A stretch of DNA of 64,000 bases from Ophthalmolycus amberensis. Taxonomy: Eukaryota > Chordata > Actinopteri > Perciformes > Zoarcidae. This document shows, one piece after another, positions 23,901-37,014 of the stretch. The notes under the pieces are model-generated. The model was not told where the DNA came from, made no database searches, and was given only the letters and a program-made list of their open reading frames with translations. The DNA lies in assembly GCA_024529925.1 (NCBI GenBank), contig JAFEUB010001430.1, forward strand, positions 318,501 to 382,500. The letters are read 5' to 3'. The first letter of the stretch is position 1. Each line of letters opens with the position of its first letter. Made by a program: the position numbers and the translations under genes.

Positions 23901-26900
23901 TGAATAGCAGAAACCCATCAGGGAAGTCGTCCCGGCAGGACGGGTGCGATGACACACAGCATCAACCAGCTGCCTGAAAACGGCGTCCGCAGTTGAACAT
24001 AAACAGCATACGCTGTTCACATCCTGTGTCACTGCTGGAAAGTCCGAACCATTTGCATTTTTTAACCCCGAGGTGTAAACACATCCCATGTTGTTTAGCA
24101 CATAACACACAAACACTCCAAATGCGAAAACACACCCAACTGAACAGACTGGGTTGTTTAATAGAGGCCACACACTTGAACTTATTATTGTTTAGTGCAG
24201 TGTCATGCCAACATTTGTGCACACTTTTTCTCTCTGCAACCCCAGGACAGAAGGTCAAAAGGGAGCTGTGAGCAACAGCAGCCTGTCGAAGTGGTTTGAC
24301 TTTATGGCTGCTCGCTTTGTTTGAGAACTGTTGCAAGAGCAGATAATGTCAAATGTGGACGTCTTGTCTCACAAAATCTGGCAGAGTCACATTACGGTGT
24401 GAAAAACACTGTAAAACCTCTATAAAATGCAGGAAGTCGAGGGTTTTACCACTCTAAATGATGGAAAAAAAGGTGTTTGATTGTCTTTACACAGGGACAG
24501 TAAGTAGCATTTTGATTCATCTCCTTACCGAAAGAGACACAGTATGATGATGGCGATCGTCAGGCAAATGAGGGACACGCTGTGACCAATGGTGTAACCC
24601 ACTTGGATAGCGTCGAAGAACTCTCCCTGCAAAAAGACATTCAGTAAAGCTCATCTGGACTGACTTTGATATCGAACATGAAGTCTCAGCACCAGCACAA
24701 TGGGGCCAGACGATTTTTGAACTCTGGTTGCCATACCGACGTATTATCATCCATGGTGTTGTTGGGATTGTATCCACAGTCCATTATGTATGAGTCTATG
24801 CTGATTGGGGTCCAGCCACCCGCAGTGCAGGTCTTTGACAGGTTACCTAATGAGCAGAGGGACAGAATAAATACTCAACATTACTCTTGCAAGAATACAA
24901 CTCATTGCTCCGGCAGATTCAATGTGTTTCAATAAGATTTTTATTTATTTAATCACAATTATAATATTGTGTGCGTGTGTGTGTTGGGGGAGGGGAACAG
25001 TATGAGTCACAAGGCAATCCTTCTACATTTACTCTCACTTAATTATGTCACACTGAGATGTATGTGTCTCGCTGGAATACTCCCAAATACTAAAAGGAAA
25101 TGGAAGGAATGACTGAAGGGGATCCGTCGTCCCACCGGCTAAGACATGCTGGGACGGTTCCCATGTGTATTGGCCTCCATCTGTTGCTTAATTACTCTCA
25201 GGCTGCACACACAGAAGGAGGCCAGAAGAGACATATGTCTACTCTGGCCTGCCCATGAGGGCAGAAGTGAAAGGTCCAAGTGCATTAGAGTGACCGTGAA
25301 AAAATAAAGTAAAAATAAAGAGAGGAGAGGGCACTTTCATCTGAGAGGAGATTAAAGTAGACCGTACAGCACAGTACAGTAGACTAGAGCTCACTAGAGT
25401 ACAGTAAAGTACAGTATGGTACAGAACAGTAGACTATGATTTACTGGAGTACAGCACAGTACACTAGAGCTAAACTAGAGCACAGTACAGTATAGTAAAC
25501 TAGAGCCCATCACAGTACAGTACAGGAGAGGAGAGCTCACTAGAGTACATTACAGTGTAGTAAACTAGAGCTCACTAGAGTACATTACAGTGTAGTAAAC
25601 TAGAGCTCAACTAGAGCACAGTACAGTATAGTAAACTAGAGCCCATCACAGTACAGTGTAGTAAACTAGAGCTCACTAGAGTACATTACAGTGTAGTAAA
25701 CTAGAGCTCAACTAGAGCACAGTACAGTGTAGTAAACTAGAGCTCACTAGAGTACATTACAGTGTAGTAAACTAGAGCTCACTAGAGTACAGTACAGTGT
25801 AGTAAACTAGAGCTCACTAGAGTACAGTACAGTGTAGTAAACTAGAGCTCACTAGAGTACATTACAGTGGAGTAAACTAAAGCTCACTAGAGTACATTAC
25901 AGTGTAGTAAACTAGAGCTCACTAGAGTACATTACAGTGTAGTAAACTAGAGCTCACTAGAGTACATTACAGTGTAGTAAACTAGAGCTCACGAGAGTAC
26001 ATTACAGTGTAGTAAACTAGAGCTCACGAGAGTACATTACAGTGTAGTAAACTAGAGCTCACTAGAGTACATTACAGTGTAGTAAACTAGAGCTCACGAG
26101 AGTACATTACAGTGTAGTAAACTAGAGCTCACTAGAGTACATTACAGTGTAGTAAACTAGAGCTCACGAGAGTACATTACAGTGTAGTAAACTAGAGCTC
26201 ACTAGAGTACATTACAGTGTAGTAAACTAGAGCTCACGAGAGTACATTACAGTGTAGTAAACTAGAGCTCACTAGAGTACATTACAGTGTAGTAAACTAG
26301 AGCTCACGAGAGTACATTACAGTGTAGTAAACTAGAGCTCACTAGAGTACATTACAGTGTAGTAAACTAGAGCTCACTAGAGTACATTACAGTCCGGTAG
26401 ACGAGAGCTCACCACAGTACAATAAGGTAGTACACTACAATACAGTAGAGTTCAGTAGAAATGAGTAAAGCTCTGTTTATCAATGTAGAGTGCAGAAGAC
26501 TACAGCTCAGTAGGCCTCAGTAGAGTAGAGTCCTGTAGAGTTCATTAGAGTAGAGCAAAGTTGAGCTCAGCAGAGAGAGAAGCATTTTGCCATTGGATCA
26601 TATAACCTCCTTTAAAAGCGCAACATGTGCATATGTTGGGCAAAATATAAAGCTATAGAGAAGTTTGACTTTTTAAAGAATTGTTCCTTAATAAGAGGAA
26701 GAAATGCATCAATGTTCAGAAGGGACACTAATCATTATTTAGATTGAAAACCCTTCATACATGAGGCATATCTAATCAACCAGCCGTAAGAAGCCCAGTT
26801 TGACATCTCAGTGTCTTATTGTGTCATATTTTTTATCAGCATGTCCTTTCCTGTCAATAAAGAAAAGGGAGCTGCGGCGTGTTGGCGAAACAATTAATCC

Positions 26901-29895
26901 TTGCACTGAATGCTGCTGTAGAAATCTAAATGTAGGACATTCCTCGCATTTCCCAATCGTATCGCTCCACGGCCACTATCAAATCAAGACCTAGTTGGGA
27001 AATGGTCAACAATCCAAAGTCTTAGAATGTTTTGGCATTAAAATATGGTCAGCTCACAAATACCTGAGCGTATTGCAGAGAAGATGGCGGCTTAGCTTCC
27101 TCAAACAACATGATAAGACACAAAGGGGAAGATAAGCCCCTGCTGCTTCAGCCCATGCCACCACTGGATTTGGCTTGTTTGAGGGATTGCCAGAAGAATG
27201 CTTTCATCATCCCCCCAAAACATGACTGCAAGGATTTTCAGCGTCATGCACGACAACGAGGAGAGCTAAAACGAGTTAATCACCCTAATCATCATTATTT
27301 TCGAGTTTTTTTTGTTGTTTTTTTATCCTGGCTTTTCTGTCAATGTTGTAAGTCAAATGCTTTATCTTTCCTAGTTATATCTTGGATGAAGATTCATATT
27401 AGCATGCAAAGATTAGCTTCAGCTCAGCTGAATGTTATGGCATGGAGGTGAAACCATCACCTGTCACTGCTTGTATAAAGGGTGAGTCGTCCGTGTTATT
27501 GAAAGAGATGAATGACTGTGTGTGTGTGTGTGTGTAAGCCCCAGGCCTACTTAGTAAAGAGTTCATGTGAATGGCAAACTCTATCTCAACTAAATTTATG
27601 ACCTGAATCTCTGTGGCGCCACGTTTCGTAATGCTTGTTTTTTGTGTGTGTGAGGCTTCTAAAATGAATAGCTCGGGATGTGTCTATAACCTGCGTCTTA
27701 CGCAATTGACTGACAGGGAATACTTTTTTCTTTTTTTTTTACTGAATAGGCACTTTTTTTTTTACACTGTACCACAGTCACAAAAAGGACAACTTCTTGA
27801 AAAGCACATCATGTTTCTCTAACGTCTGAGGATTCTGAAACCTTTTCAAAATAAAATGAATAAATTGTAAAATGCACAGCAGTCAAGCTACACAAACAAG
27901 GTTGTTTTTCTTAGTTCCTGCAACGCTTATATTTCTGACCCGACTGCAACAGTAATTTACAATGCACAGAATCCCAGACTGTTCATCATCATCCCTTAAT
28001 TAAGTCTTCCTTACATGACCTGAGAGCATAGCAGGATTAATCATGAGACCTGCACTGATTTGTTGATTTACTGCATAATTGATGCCATGCACATCAGTGA
28101 GGCACAGGCCGCTTACAATCCCATCTCTTTCTTTTAAGGCCCCTTAGCCCCGAGTCCCTGCACAGGGGAGGCGTGTTGATTCTGTGAACCTTTGACATGT
28201 CGGTAAAATATACCTCTTCTGCCTTCAACGCCACAATTCTGGTGATTCCTCACTCTTTTCGCTGGAGGGCTCTCCTCTCTGGGGTCACACTATCTCCCAT
28301 CTGGGTCACATAACAGCTTCCAAGAAAACCCCTCTCCTACGCAGCGAGCCTTCACATGCTCATGATAAATCCTCGGTTTGAGTCCCTTTCATGCCCTGAA
28401 TATGACGGGGGAAATACTGTGGATTACAGGGGCAGGAACACCCTCTCCATGTGCATATGTGCGTCCTTCAACCATTGACAAAAGAAAATACCTGGCTCTC
28501 AGCTGCTCAATGTTACACTGTGCTAAATGCTACCATGCTCCAGTAGCTGGTTACTAACTTTGTCTGTTTGTTGTTTGGCACTGGGCAGGTAGCATACACT
28601 TGGTCTATCACTGCTTTTCTGTTGGAAAAAGCTGCCAGCTTCGTCTTGAAACAAGGTGAGTTCGAGAGCGGGAAAACTGAAACAATATGCTAAAAAGGGC
28701 TAAAACAGCAAAAAAGGCTAACTGCCAAGTTTGCATAATTCTCCGGCTTTGTCGCAACAACTGATGCATGGTACTCTACAAACAGCCGTCTGATCCATTG
28801 TTACAAGAAATATATGACAAGTACAGCTCTTTAAAAAACGATATGCACACCAGTGTTTTCAAGCTAATTACAAGATGCTTCGATAAATTAACATTTCTCA
28901 AGGCACTAAAGTTGAAATTGATGCCTCTATACAAATAAACAACTCCATCAACTCTTACAGCGCAGTTACACGGAGGAGACTCGGGGTGGTAATTAGTGGA
29001 GATATACGGGAAACCGTACAAACACACTGCAGTTCAGCCGTTAAATCCTCAAGAGAGTGGTTCCTCTTATTACTACTCCAACTACCCCCCATGAGGCTTC
29101 TCATGGATTAAAGGAGGACAAATAAACAGAATGTGCCTTTGATGCGTTAGATGGGAAGTTGTTTGGACTCAGCGTGTTCTTTGTGATATATGAGTTGGGG
29201 TGTCAGGAGAGATGGAAAAAACATGAGTATATGAACCACTATGATGCTGCTCTGTGCACGTTGTAATTCCTATTTCAGTTTACAGTTTAAAGTTAAATTT
29301 AGACTCAAGGATACGGCTCTATCGTCAATATTTTTTTATAGCTTTTTTTCTGAAAACAGCTGCCTGCTACTGGAAACGACCTGATAAGAGCGTCAGAATA
29401 AACCAAAACAGTAGAGTCGACGTCCATAAAACCAAAACAATGAGCTAAAAGACGATAAAACGTTCCTCAGAACTGAACAAGAACTGCAGAATTAGGCAAT
29501 AATCCTCTGTGGGTTTGTCCCCTTTTACACATCTTGATTTGATCCTTTCTTAATACAAGAATATTGATTGGAACAGCTTCAACAAATCTTGCTTAGCTGC
29601 TTAAAATAATAATGGTAGTTATTGAGCATTAGCCAGAGTCTGCTCATTGGCTTAACAACACATTCATCTTTCTTATTTATTTGTATTTTATTCTTCTCCT
29701 AACACTGGGTAACAAGTGTCACTGTCCATTTACGTTCATCAGTTTGTTTTCCTTGCATATGTGTAACTATGTCCAAGTACTGCCTCGCCGGCTCACGGTG
29801 ACACTGTCTACCTTCTGCCAACTGACCCCAAAACTTTGTGAGATAGCTGACCATCCCACAAACAAATACATCTATATAGTCAGTGGCTGGCCTTG

Positions 29896-29949
<54 letters not shown>

Positions 29950-30094
29950 TCATGCCCTATCTAAACCGTATCCTTACTTGTGGAAACGTCCCCGGAGAAG
30001 TAGAAGAGATATTTTGGGCAAGGGATGGTGACCACCTCTCCAACATCAGCACTGGGCCAGCAGGTGATCTTGTCCCAAGTTCCGCTGCAACCTG

Positions 30095-30161
<67 letters not shown>

Positions 30162-30908
30162 CCCAAAAAAGGGCGTGTTCTAAATGGTCAAACATGGAAA
30201 CGCCACATGCACCAAGATAATAACATAGACCAGCTGTTTATAGAACCTTATACTGTATGTCTGAAGCGGTTGTGACACGACTCCATTCCAGTGACAAATG
30301 GCAACCTGCCTCAGGTGAAGGTGTAGCACTGGAGTTCCCATGGCAGCCAAAATGTGTTCATGCGCTCGAGTCAGCTGTGGTTACAGTCCCGGGTCCATAA
30401 CAGCGGATGACCTGAGTTAACACGCCGCCACCATGACTAATAAAACAGCAGGTTTTGGTTAAACACCAAGGCAATAGAGGCTCAATAAAGCACGATTATC
30501 TCTCCGTGGAACCTAATTATGTGCTGCGTGCTTTAAGGATGCAACACGTCACTTAGCAACATGTAATTCCAGCTTCGGCAACGATAAATTGAAACAACAA
30601 ATCAGCTAAGTTAGTTTAATTGTTGCACACTCCCTGCTGTTCTGTTGGCAATAGCATTTAATATAAAAACACGTACGCTACGGTCAAATGTGATCAATTA
30701 GAAAGTTTACTTTAAAATTGAACCAAGCAACACACGACAGCAGGCTGGCATTAGATGGAAAGCAGTGCTCAGCCATGCAAGGTGTGATGGAAGGCCAGAG
30801 GGGAGGTTTTGTTGTCTTTAGAGCTTGTTGTGTCACTTCGATCAGAACCTAATTGTGGATTAGGCAAATTTTGACAAAACATAGTTGCAGCCAGGAGGCA
30901 TGTAGAAC

Positions 30909-30950
<42 letters not shown>

Positions 30951-32624
30951 CCACATACCTGTTGTTTTGTTCTCAATCTGAGCCTCACACAGGCTCCTCT
31001 CCTTGTCTATCTCCTTCACCATGTCACACATCTGACTGTGCACTGAAAACACCTGCAAAAGGAACATTTCACACATGTTCATCTATACACCTCCGCACAG
31101 TGACATTTGACAGCGTCAGCCTCAGATCATTTGTCTGTTAGCGACGGTTATGAGCTGTGCTGCATGTGCTCTCTGGCCAGCGCCTCCGCCGGGCCACCAT
31201 TAATCTCTCCACCAGACGCACACGGCGGACACAAAAAAATCAATCTTCTGACTGTGATTCAGTCATCGCATCCCTCATATTTGCATGTGAGGGCGTTTTG
31301 GAAGAGGCGGAGTGAATCTACAGCCGGGTTCAACGTTGAAGATGAATCCATAAGGTTTCACTGCCAGGGAATGTGCGGACCATCGGCAGGACCACAAGAT
31401 TTATTGCTGCCACTTAGGTGGATGAGTCTCCTCTTTGTTGGCATTAATCAGGCTGGCACTATGTGGCTATTGTTAGCTATATGACTCCATACTCTCCCCC
31501 CCCAGACAACGTGACTCCCCCATTTAAGTTATGATTTATCTCGCTCCGTATACGGCGCATGCCCTGCGCAACTTCACAGGGGGCACCTCTGGACTAGGAT
31601 TGGAGAATGTCAGTGATGGATCAGCGCCGCCATAAGCAGTGGTGCGCGTTGGAGTATCAGGAGAAAACTTGCTGGCCTCCATCCTCGTGATCATGAACAT
31701 CATTTCTACTCTCCACCACCAGCAATAACAACCCATCTCCTCCTTTGCTTCGTTTTGCAACACAGAAGAGAGTGTGCGCAAATGCAGATTTCAAAGGCCA
31801 GCTCGCTCTTCTACCTACAGCTGAGTTCCAGCATGAATCATACATTCTCCTCTGCAGGAGACGGTTGGTGGATGAGGACACTATGGAGGCCGGAGAGTAT
31901 ACAGAGGCAGACAAAGGAGGTCATTGCTGTTGGGAGACCTTGTGACTTCTCTTGGTTAACCTTAGTGGTGTAAAGAGATCAGCCGGGACATAAAAACACA
32001 TGAATTTCACTGAAAAAACAATCACAGTCTGGCCTACCGCTTTGCTTTGGTGCCAAATGTCATTTTAGATGTTTTTGCCTGAGGGTGTTGACACACAAAG
32101 CAGAGGGTGAACCTGGCTGGAGTGAGGAGGAGACCGGTGCTGGGATGATGGGAGAGGAAGTTATTCTTTCTTTTTTTTCTTTTCTTTTTAAATGAGCTCA
32201 AGTTGTAATATTATTTGTTCTGACATATCAAAAGCAATGATGATGAAAATAAACTAAAGCCAAACAATGCCTTGGTACATCATTAATAACTAAATCCTCC
32301 TCTGCTGCGTCCCTCCACACATGTTGAACGGGGAGAATGCCTCAAGCTTCTCACTGGGGCACATTGGTGCGCCCCGCATCCAAAACTGGTTTAGACGCGC
32401 ACCAGAGTGCGCGTTAATAACGTGCTTGAAGGAAACACTCTTCTTGATATATTGACGTTGTAGACCTTACGTCCACCTCAAAACAGGCGACCAACGGACG
32501 CACATTGAAAACGAGCCAAAGTTCAAGTCATGAGAAGAGTCAGAAGCGTTGTAAAAAGACTCACGGGTTGCAGCAACATGCAGGAGAGAAGGACGAGCAC
32601 GCTGTTTGAAACCGCGACCAACAT
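17953..32624 (-). CDS. vipr1: Vasoactive intestinal peptide receptor 1 (class B GPCR)
   Basis: Thirteen exons on the minus strand (high to low): 32624-32565, 31052-30959, 30091-29978, 24846-24737, 24626-24529, 23310-23181, 21447-21294, 20479-20419, 19493-19427, 19332-19241, 19033-18904, 18325-18284, 18144-17953. All junctions agree in phase and give 447 aa (human VPAC1 is 457). Residues 1 to about 25 form a hydrophobic signal peptide. The cysteine-rich hormone-binding ectodomain (about 26-128) contains CSGTWDKITCWP and TCTAGGW. Seven transmembrane helices follow, with KLHCTRNYIHMHLF, FFQYGVMASYFWLLVEGLYL and STLLLIPLFGINYIIFAF. The C-tail (KRKWRRW...GSNGNNFSTQISMLTK) matches VPAC1 rather than VPAC2 or PAC1. 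It is a Gs-coupled receptor for VIP/PACAP. The final SAI could be a class I PDZ ligand. Long introns hold the 35-bp array and several microsatellites. Confidence 0.95.
25370..26475. repeat. 35-bp tandem array with partial 70-bp higher-order structure
   Basis: The core (about 25510-26393) is built from a 35-bp unit, ACTAGAGTACATTACAGTGT followed by AGTAAACTAGAGCTC. Right of about 25980 the units mostly alternate between CACTAG and CACGAG variants, so two neighbours form a 70-bp unit. The edges (25370-25510 and 26400-26475) are diverged copies of related AGTACAGTA words. It lies in the vipr1 intron between exons 24846-24737 and 30091-29978. There are no unique spacers and no coding content. Confidence 0.95.
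29897..29948. repeat. CA microsatellite beside a vipr1 donor
   Basis: About 26 CA units. On the vipr1 transcript this is a UG repeat starting about 30 nt after the donor of exon 30091-29978. Confidence 0.95.
30098..30161. repeat. GA microsatellite serving as a vipr1 pyrimidine tract
   Basis: About 32 GA units. On the vipr1 transcript this is a pure CU repeat ending a few nucleotides before the acceptor at 30092-30093, so it supplies the polypyrimidine tract. Confidence 0.95.
30914..30948. repeat. CA microsatellite beside the exon 2 donor of vipr1
   Basis: About 17 CA units. On the transcript it is a UG repeat beginning roughly 10 nt after the donor (gtatgt) of exon 31052-30959. Confidence 0.95.
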
Positions 32625-32997
32625 CTCCTGCAGAGTAGTTGATGCTTACAAAAAAAGATTGTAGAGAGTAAAAACAAAAAATATGTAAGAGAGTGATATT
32701 CCTCCGCAGGTTGGTTCGGGTCTCCTTGCTGACTCTGTTCCAGCGCTCTGAGTGAGTGAATCGCACCGCTCTTGACATCCTCCTCTTCCTCCTCCTCTTC
32801 CTCCCTCTCGGGCTTTAGCTTGAACAACCATCGAGTAACCAATGAAAGCTCCTCTGTGGACGTCAGTAGATGATCAGGTGTAAACAGAAGGGAACTAAGC
32901 CTATCCATGATTTAATGTCAAGACGTGACTGAACCTCCGTTTCATTTTCTACAGTTTGTTTGTGACAAGCAACCGTGTTATCATGTAATGTCACACA

Positions 32998-33690
32998 CAG
33001 TGGTGGAAAGTAACTATTTAATCAAGTGCTGCAGGAGCCAACTTAAGTACAATATGAGGTACTTGTATTTGACACAAGTATTTCAGTTTGATACTACTTT
33101 ACACAATTCAGGGGCAAATATTGTATGTTTGATGCCGTTACTTATTGAACAGCTATTTAGTCAATGTACAGATTATAGGAATTTAAAAGTTATAAAACAC
33201 AGTTTAGATATAGATTAAACCAGTGGTTTCCACGCTTTTTGACTTGTGACTTACAAAAACAACTGTGTTTGGTGGGGTCCCTATGTTTGTGATGGCCATG
33301 AGTCTTTTACCCTAGTTTCAAACGGTTTGATTAAGAAACAGAAGGAAAAATGATTTAAATCAAAACAGGAACTCAAATTTGTTCTACAGATTTTTTTCCC
33401 TTGTCCTCTCGCCATATTCACGGCGTGACCATTTTCAGGGGCCCGACCCCCAGTTTGAGAACCACTGGACAATCTACAACAGTAAAAGGCTACTTATACA
33501 GTGCCACTCAACAGCAATCAACGGTGTCATGTATAATAATCAGTCACAGGAGCATTTTAATTTTTTTTTGCAGAAGCGATACTTCTTCTTTGATACGTGA
33601 AGTATATTTTGTTGACTTTTATTTGGAATGGAGTACTTCTACACTGTTGTACTGGTACTAACACATCTGATCTGAGTACTCTATCCACCG
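32998..33690. repeat. Dispersed fish repeat of the AGTGGTGGAAAGTAACT type, interrupted
   Basis: The left end reads CAGTGGTGGAAAGTAACT and continues with the AAGTAC/GAGGTACTTGTA words common in teleost genomes. The right end (about 33600-33690) carries the GAGTACTTCTAC and ATCTGAGTACTC words expected for the other end. A separate hAT-like element (33221-33467) sits inside. Family assignment is from memory of teleost repeats. Confidence 0.5.
33221..33467. mobile_element. Short non-autonomous hAT-like element (MITE)
   Basis: The 247-bp segment begins CAGTGGTTTCCACGC and ends GTTTGAGAACCACTG, giving imperfect terminal inverted repeats of about 15 bp with the CAGTGGTT tip usual for Charlie-like hAT elements. 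No coding capacity. The 8-bp target duplication is not clear. Confidence 0.55.
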
Positions 33691-33699
33691 GGGCTATAG

Positions 33700-36380
33700 A
33701 TTAATATAAGAGCAATTATTGAGTTAATATGATTCTTTGAGGACTTACAGACAGGCAAGTGACAAATTGATGAAAATTAAATTAAAGGAAAATATCTGAA
33801 TAAATATGAAGAGGAGCATAAATGGTATGATGAGGATGAAAATGAATGAATCAAAAACTTCCTCAGACAATTCATGTTGTTTTTTTCTTAAATTGGTCAC
33901 CCATCTGTATGAAAAAGGGAAGCAGAGGAATATTAGATTTAGATTTTTTAGACCCCCTAAAACTGCCATGAAGTTGAGGCAACACAAACACGACTGCATA
34001 TAGATGAAGTCATCAGCTGCACTTCACTGTGAATTAACATTGACAGTCCGACAAACTACGAGAAAGACGCCATTAAGATGTCTTTTTTTATCAGTGGTTC
34101 AGACCATATAGGAGACCATAATTCTGTAGTCACATGCAATAAAAATCAGTTTCCCTTGGCTCTCGTACATGGGGCTGGTCATAGCTGAAACGCAGCTCTC
34201 AGATAAGATAATGCTGCTGTATATGCACCGAGGATGATGCATGGTGCACATATGTTTGTGAAGTGGCTGCAGCATTGCCGTGGAGACCGGAGAGTTGTAA
34301 AGCTCATAATTCATCGAAAGCGGTGTGGGAACACTGAAAGAGTACGTCTGCTCCCTCTGGAAGTTGTGCAAGGTGAAAAACAGGCAGCGCGTTTGTCTGC
34401 GGGTCAGATGGTTGCTCTGTCATCAGTCAGTGTGCATAGTGTGAAGAGATGAGGGCTGAGTCATTTACTTCCAACCATGAGGAATACACATTTCTGACAG
34501 CAATGCACAGAACCGGTCCTTGTTTCCCATACGGACTCCTCCAGTGGCAGCATGTATCTTACGCTTCATGGTCTGCTTTTACTATCGGCGGGTGACTCAG
34601 CAAGGCTTATGAAAGCTTTGATGGATGTCAGAATAACCCTCATCTGGGATAAAAGTTCATGTTTGAGCCTTTTGAGTGCTTCTTGGATGACGCTTGTGGA
34701 ATTTCAGGAGAGAACGCTCTTTTCCATCCCTGGTTTCTTGTGTTTATCCGTCTGTTGCTTTCTGAGGCCTGATCTGAATAAGCACACTTACTTCTAAGAC
34801 GGAGCATTTTTTTAACATTGCACAATCACAATACAGTCCAGAATGAGTTCATTTGTTGGTAATGTCAGACATTAGGAGTAACTCACTCACAATAATTACC
34901 CAAATGTTTCTTATAGCTGTCGTTACAGCAAACATTTCACACCACCAATGTTTGCCACTCTCTCGTACCGGTGATGTTTCTCTATTTGTCCTCTTTCTCT
35001 GCTCAAAACTATACGGGAGCTTTGCACAATCAGCAACATCTTCATGTTTAATGCCATAAAGAAAGCATACAAATTGAAATGGGTGAGTTCACACTTGGTT
35101 AGGTTAGAATTAGGTTTAGGTTAGAGTTCGAGTAAGGGTCGGGCATTTAGTTGTGATGGTTAACAGGGAATCAGTGTCCTCACAAAGATATAAGTACAAG
35201 GTTTTCTGTGTATGTGTGTTTTTTCCATTTTCAAGTACACACAGTCTCCTTATGTCAAGGGCTTTTTGTGTGCTTTGTGCATTTGTGTTAGTCATCCGTT
35301 ATTACTGGATAACTACAGATCATATGTCACTCGTTCTCCATTGTCTTGAAATGATGTTATACAAGTAGGGAGATAGTGCAGAGAAAGAAATACACAGGAA
35401 CATCCAGGCTGTGAAGCATGTGCGTCTTTTCTCACTCATCTACGAGAGGAAGGGTGTATGCATGTTTCAAAACAAATATTAGAGAATTTAGAGCAATGAA
35501 AGTCTGAAAGGAGGATTCAGCTCTATGGAGACATTCTTCAGCGGTGTGTCTTCTCTCATCTCTTCTCCAGGCATCAGGGGTTGAATTAAACTGTAAGTGT
35601 CAGAGTTGCCCCTGAAGAGTCACTGCTATTTGTGCACCAACGAAGGTCAAATCTACAGAATCTCCTGCAGTGCAGATACATTGTCAATATAGGCAACTAT
35701 TTACACAGCCTGGGGGGGAAAAGGGAGCTGGGAACAACAGTTGGACAAAGGCATCCAAATGAAGGGAGAAAATATGACCATGCATGTAAAACAGGTGTGT
35801 ATTTACAGTCAAGCACTGTTTGCCAAGCGAACGACTGTTCAGTACACAGAGAGAGGCGGAGAAAAGGGAAGCTGGCAAAGTCTGTGACTCTTTACTTTAT
35901 GATGCATCGGTGTAGAACTTTCGTCAACGCTGGCAACTTTCAGTAAAGACGTAATCGGGAGATTAGCTGCTTCAGTGTTCAGTGTGCTTAGGTGATCTGG
36001 ACCTGTCTAGGGTGTTGTATAAGGTAAATCGGAGAGGTCATGAGATGATTAACAGGAGGGAAATAGAAAAAAACAAACATCTGCTGTACCAAACTATTGT
36101 ACATTCTCTGTAACTGTTCCCGCATCTTGTGAAACACTGGATGGAATGATATCTTCAGGCAGCTAAAAGTCATAATAAAACAACCTGAGAGTGGAAAATC
36201 CTCCCGTTCACACCTCATACACACATGCAGGCTGTTACAGTCTCCATAAATGACTCAGCCTGCAAATCATCCCGTTCATGACGACATCATTCAGATTGTC
36301 AACATGAATCAGTATGACGGTAACAGGCAGTGAACCAACCGTATAAAACTGGATATTACAGTCAAGGCAAAGGTGATACC
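33700..36380. other. Intergenic DNA upstream of vipr1, nothing recognised
   Basis: AT-rich sequence without coding exons, RNA genes or repeat families that I can name. Short open frames in all six frames have no recognisable domains. Confidence 0.5.
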
Positions 36381-37014
36381 ATAACAAGTAAATGTACTGC
36401 ATTCAAAATTCTAGTTCAGTGAATGTACTTAAAGTATGAAGAGTAAAACATATTTAATATGCAGAGTTGACCCTCTCAGTGTTAATGTCATCTATTATTG
36501 ATTTGTGCATAAAACAAGCTGCATTTTAATGGAGCTGGTCGAATTGGCGCACTTTCTAACTTATAGTCAATCAATAATATTATTATCAATAATAATCAAT
36601 ATATTTCATAAAGTGATCATATACTTTGTAAAATCTTAAGAGTACCTGCACAGCCATAGTCCACCCACACAGGTGTTCTCACTTGTTGCCTAATTACCGT
36701 AGATCTCCTGTCAGGACTGTGTCCTTGCACCCGTCACTGTTGTTGATAGTTCACGGACGTCAAGTAACTTCCAGCATCGCTCCACCCAACACCCACCTGA
36801 CTGGAGGTCTAATCAGCCAAATTCAAAACACCTGTGTGCAGAGCCTTTCATCAGCAAACTAACTCACTGTGTGCTTCAAACATATCTGGGTGGAGTAAAA
36901 AGTACAATATGTCCCTCTGAAATGCAGTGAAGTAGAGGTATGAAGTAACAAAACATCTTCCATGTACTTAAGTAACATACTAGAACCTCAAAAAGGTGGA
37001 GTACTTGAGTAAAT

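Noticed and set aside
25370..26475. CRISPR-like array
   Set aside because: Units are directly head to tail with no unique spacers, and the host is a vertebrate; it is a satellite-type repeat.
29681..30166. Open frames of His-Thr, Cys-Val or Leu-Ser repeats around the vipr1 microsatellites
   Set aside because: They are translations of CA and GA repeats; the real coding here is the vipr1 exon on the minus strand.
31107..31484. 125-codon plus-strand open frame in a vipr1 intron
   Set aside because: No recognisable domain, no splice support, and it lies within an intron of the opposite-strand gene.
17953..32624. VPAC2, PAC1 or secretin receptor as the identity
   Set aside because: The C-tail pattern GSNG...STQ-SMLT and the TM3-TM4 wording match VPAC1 best.
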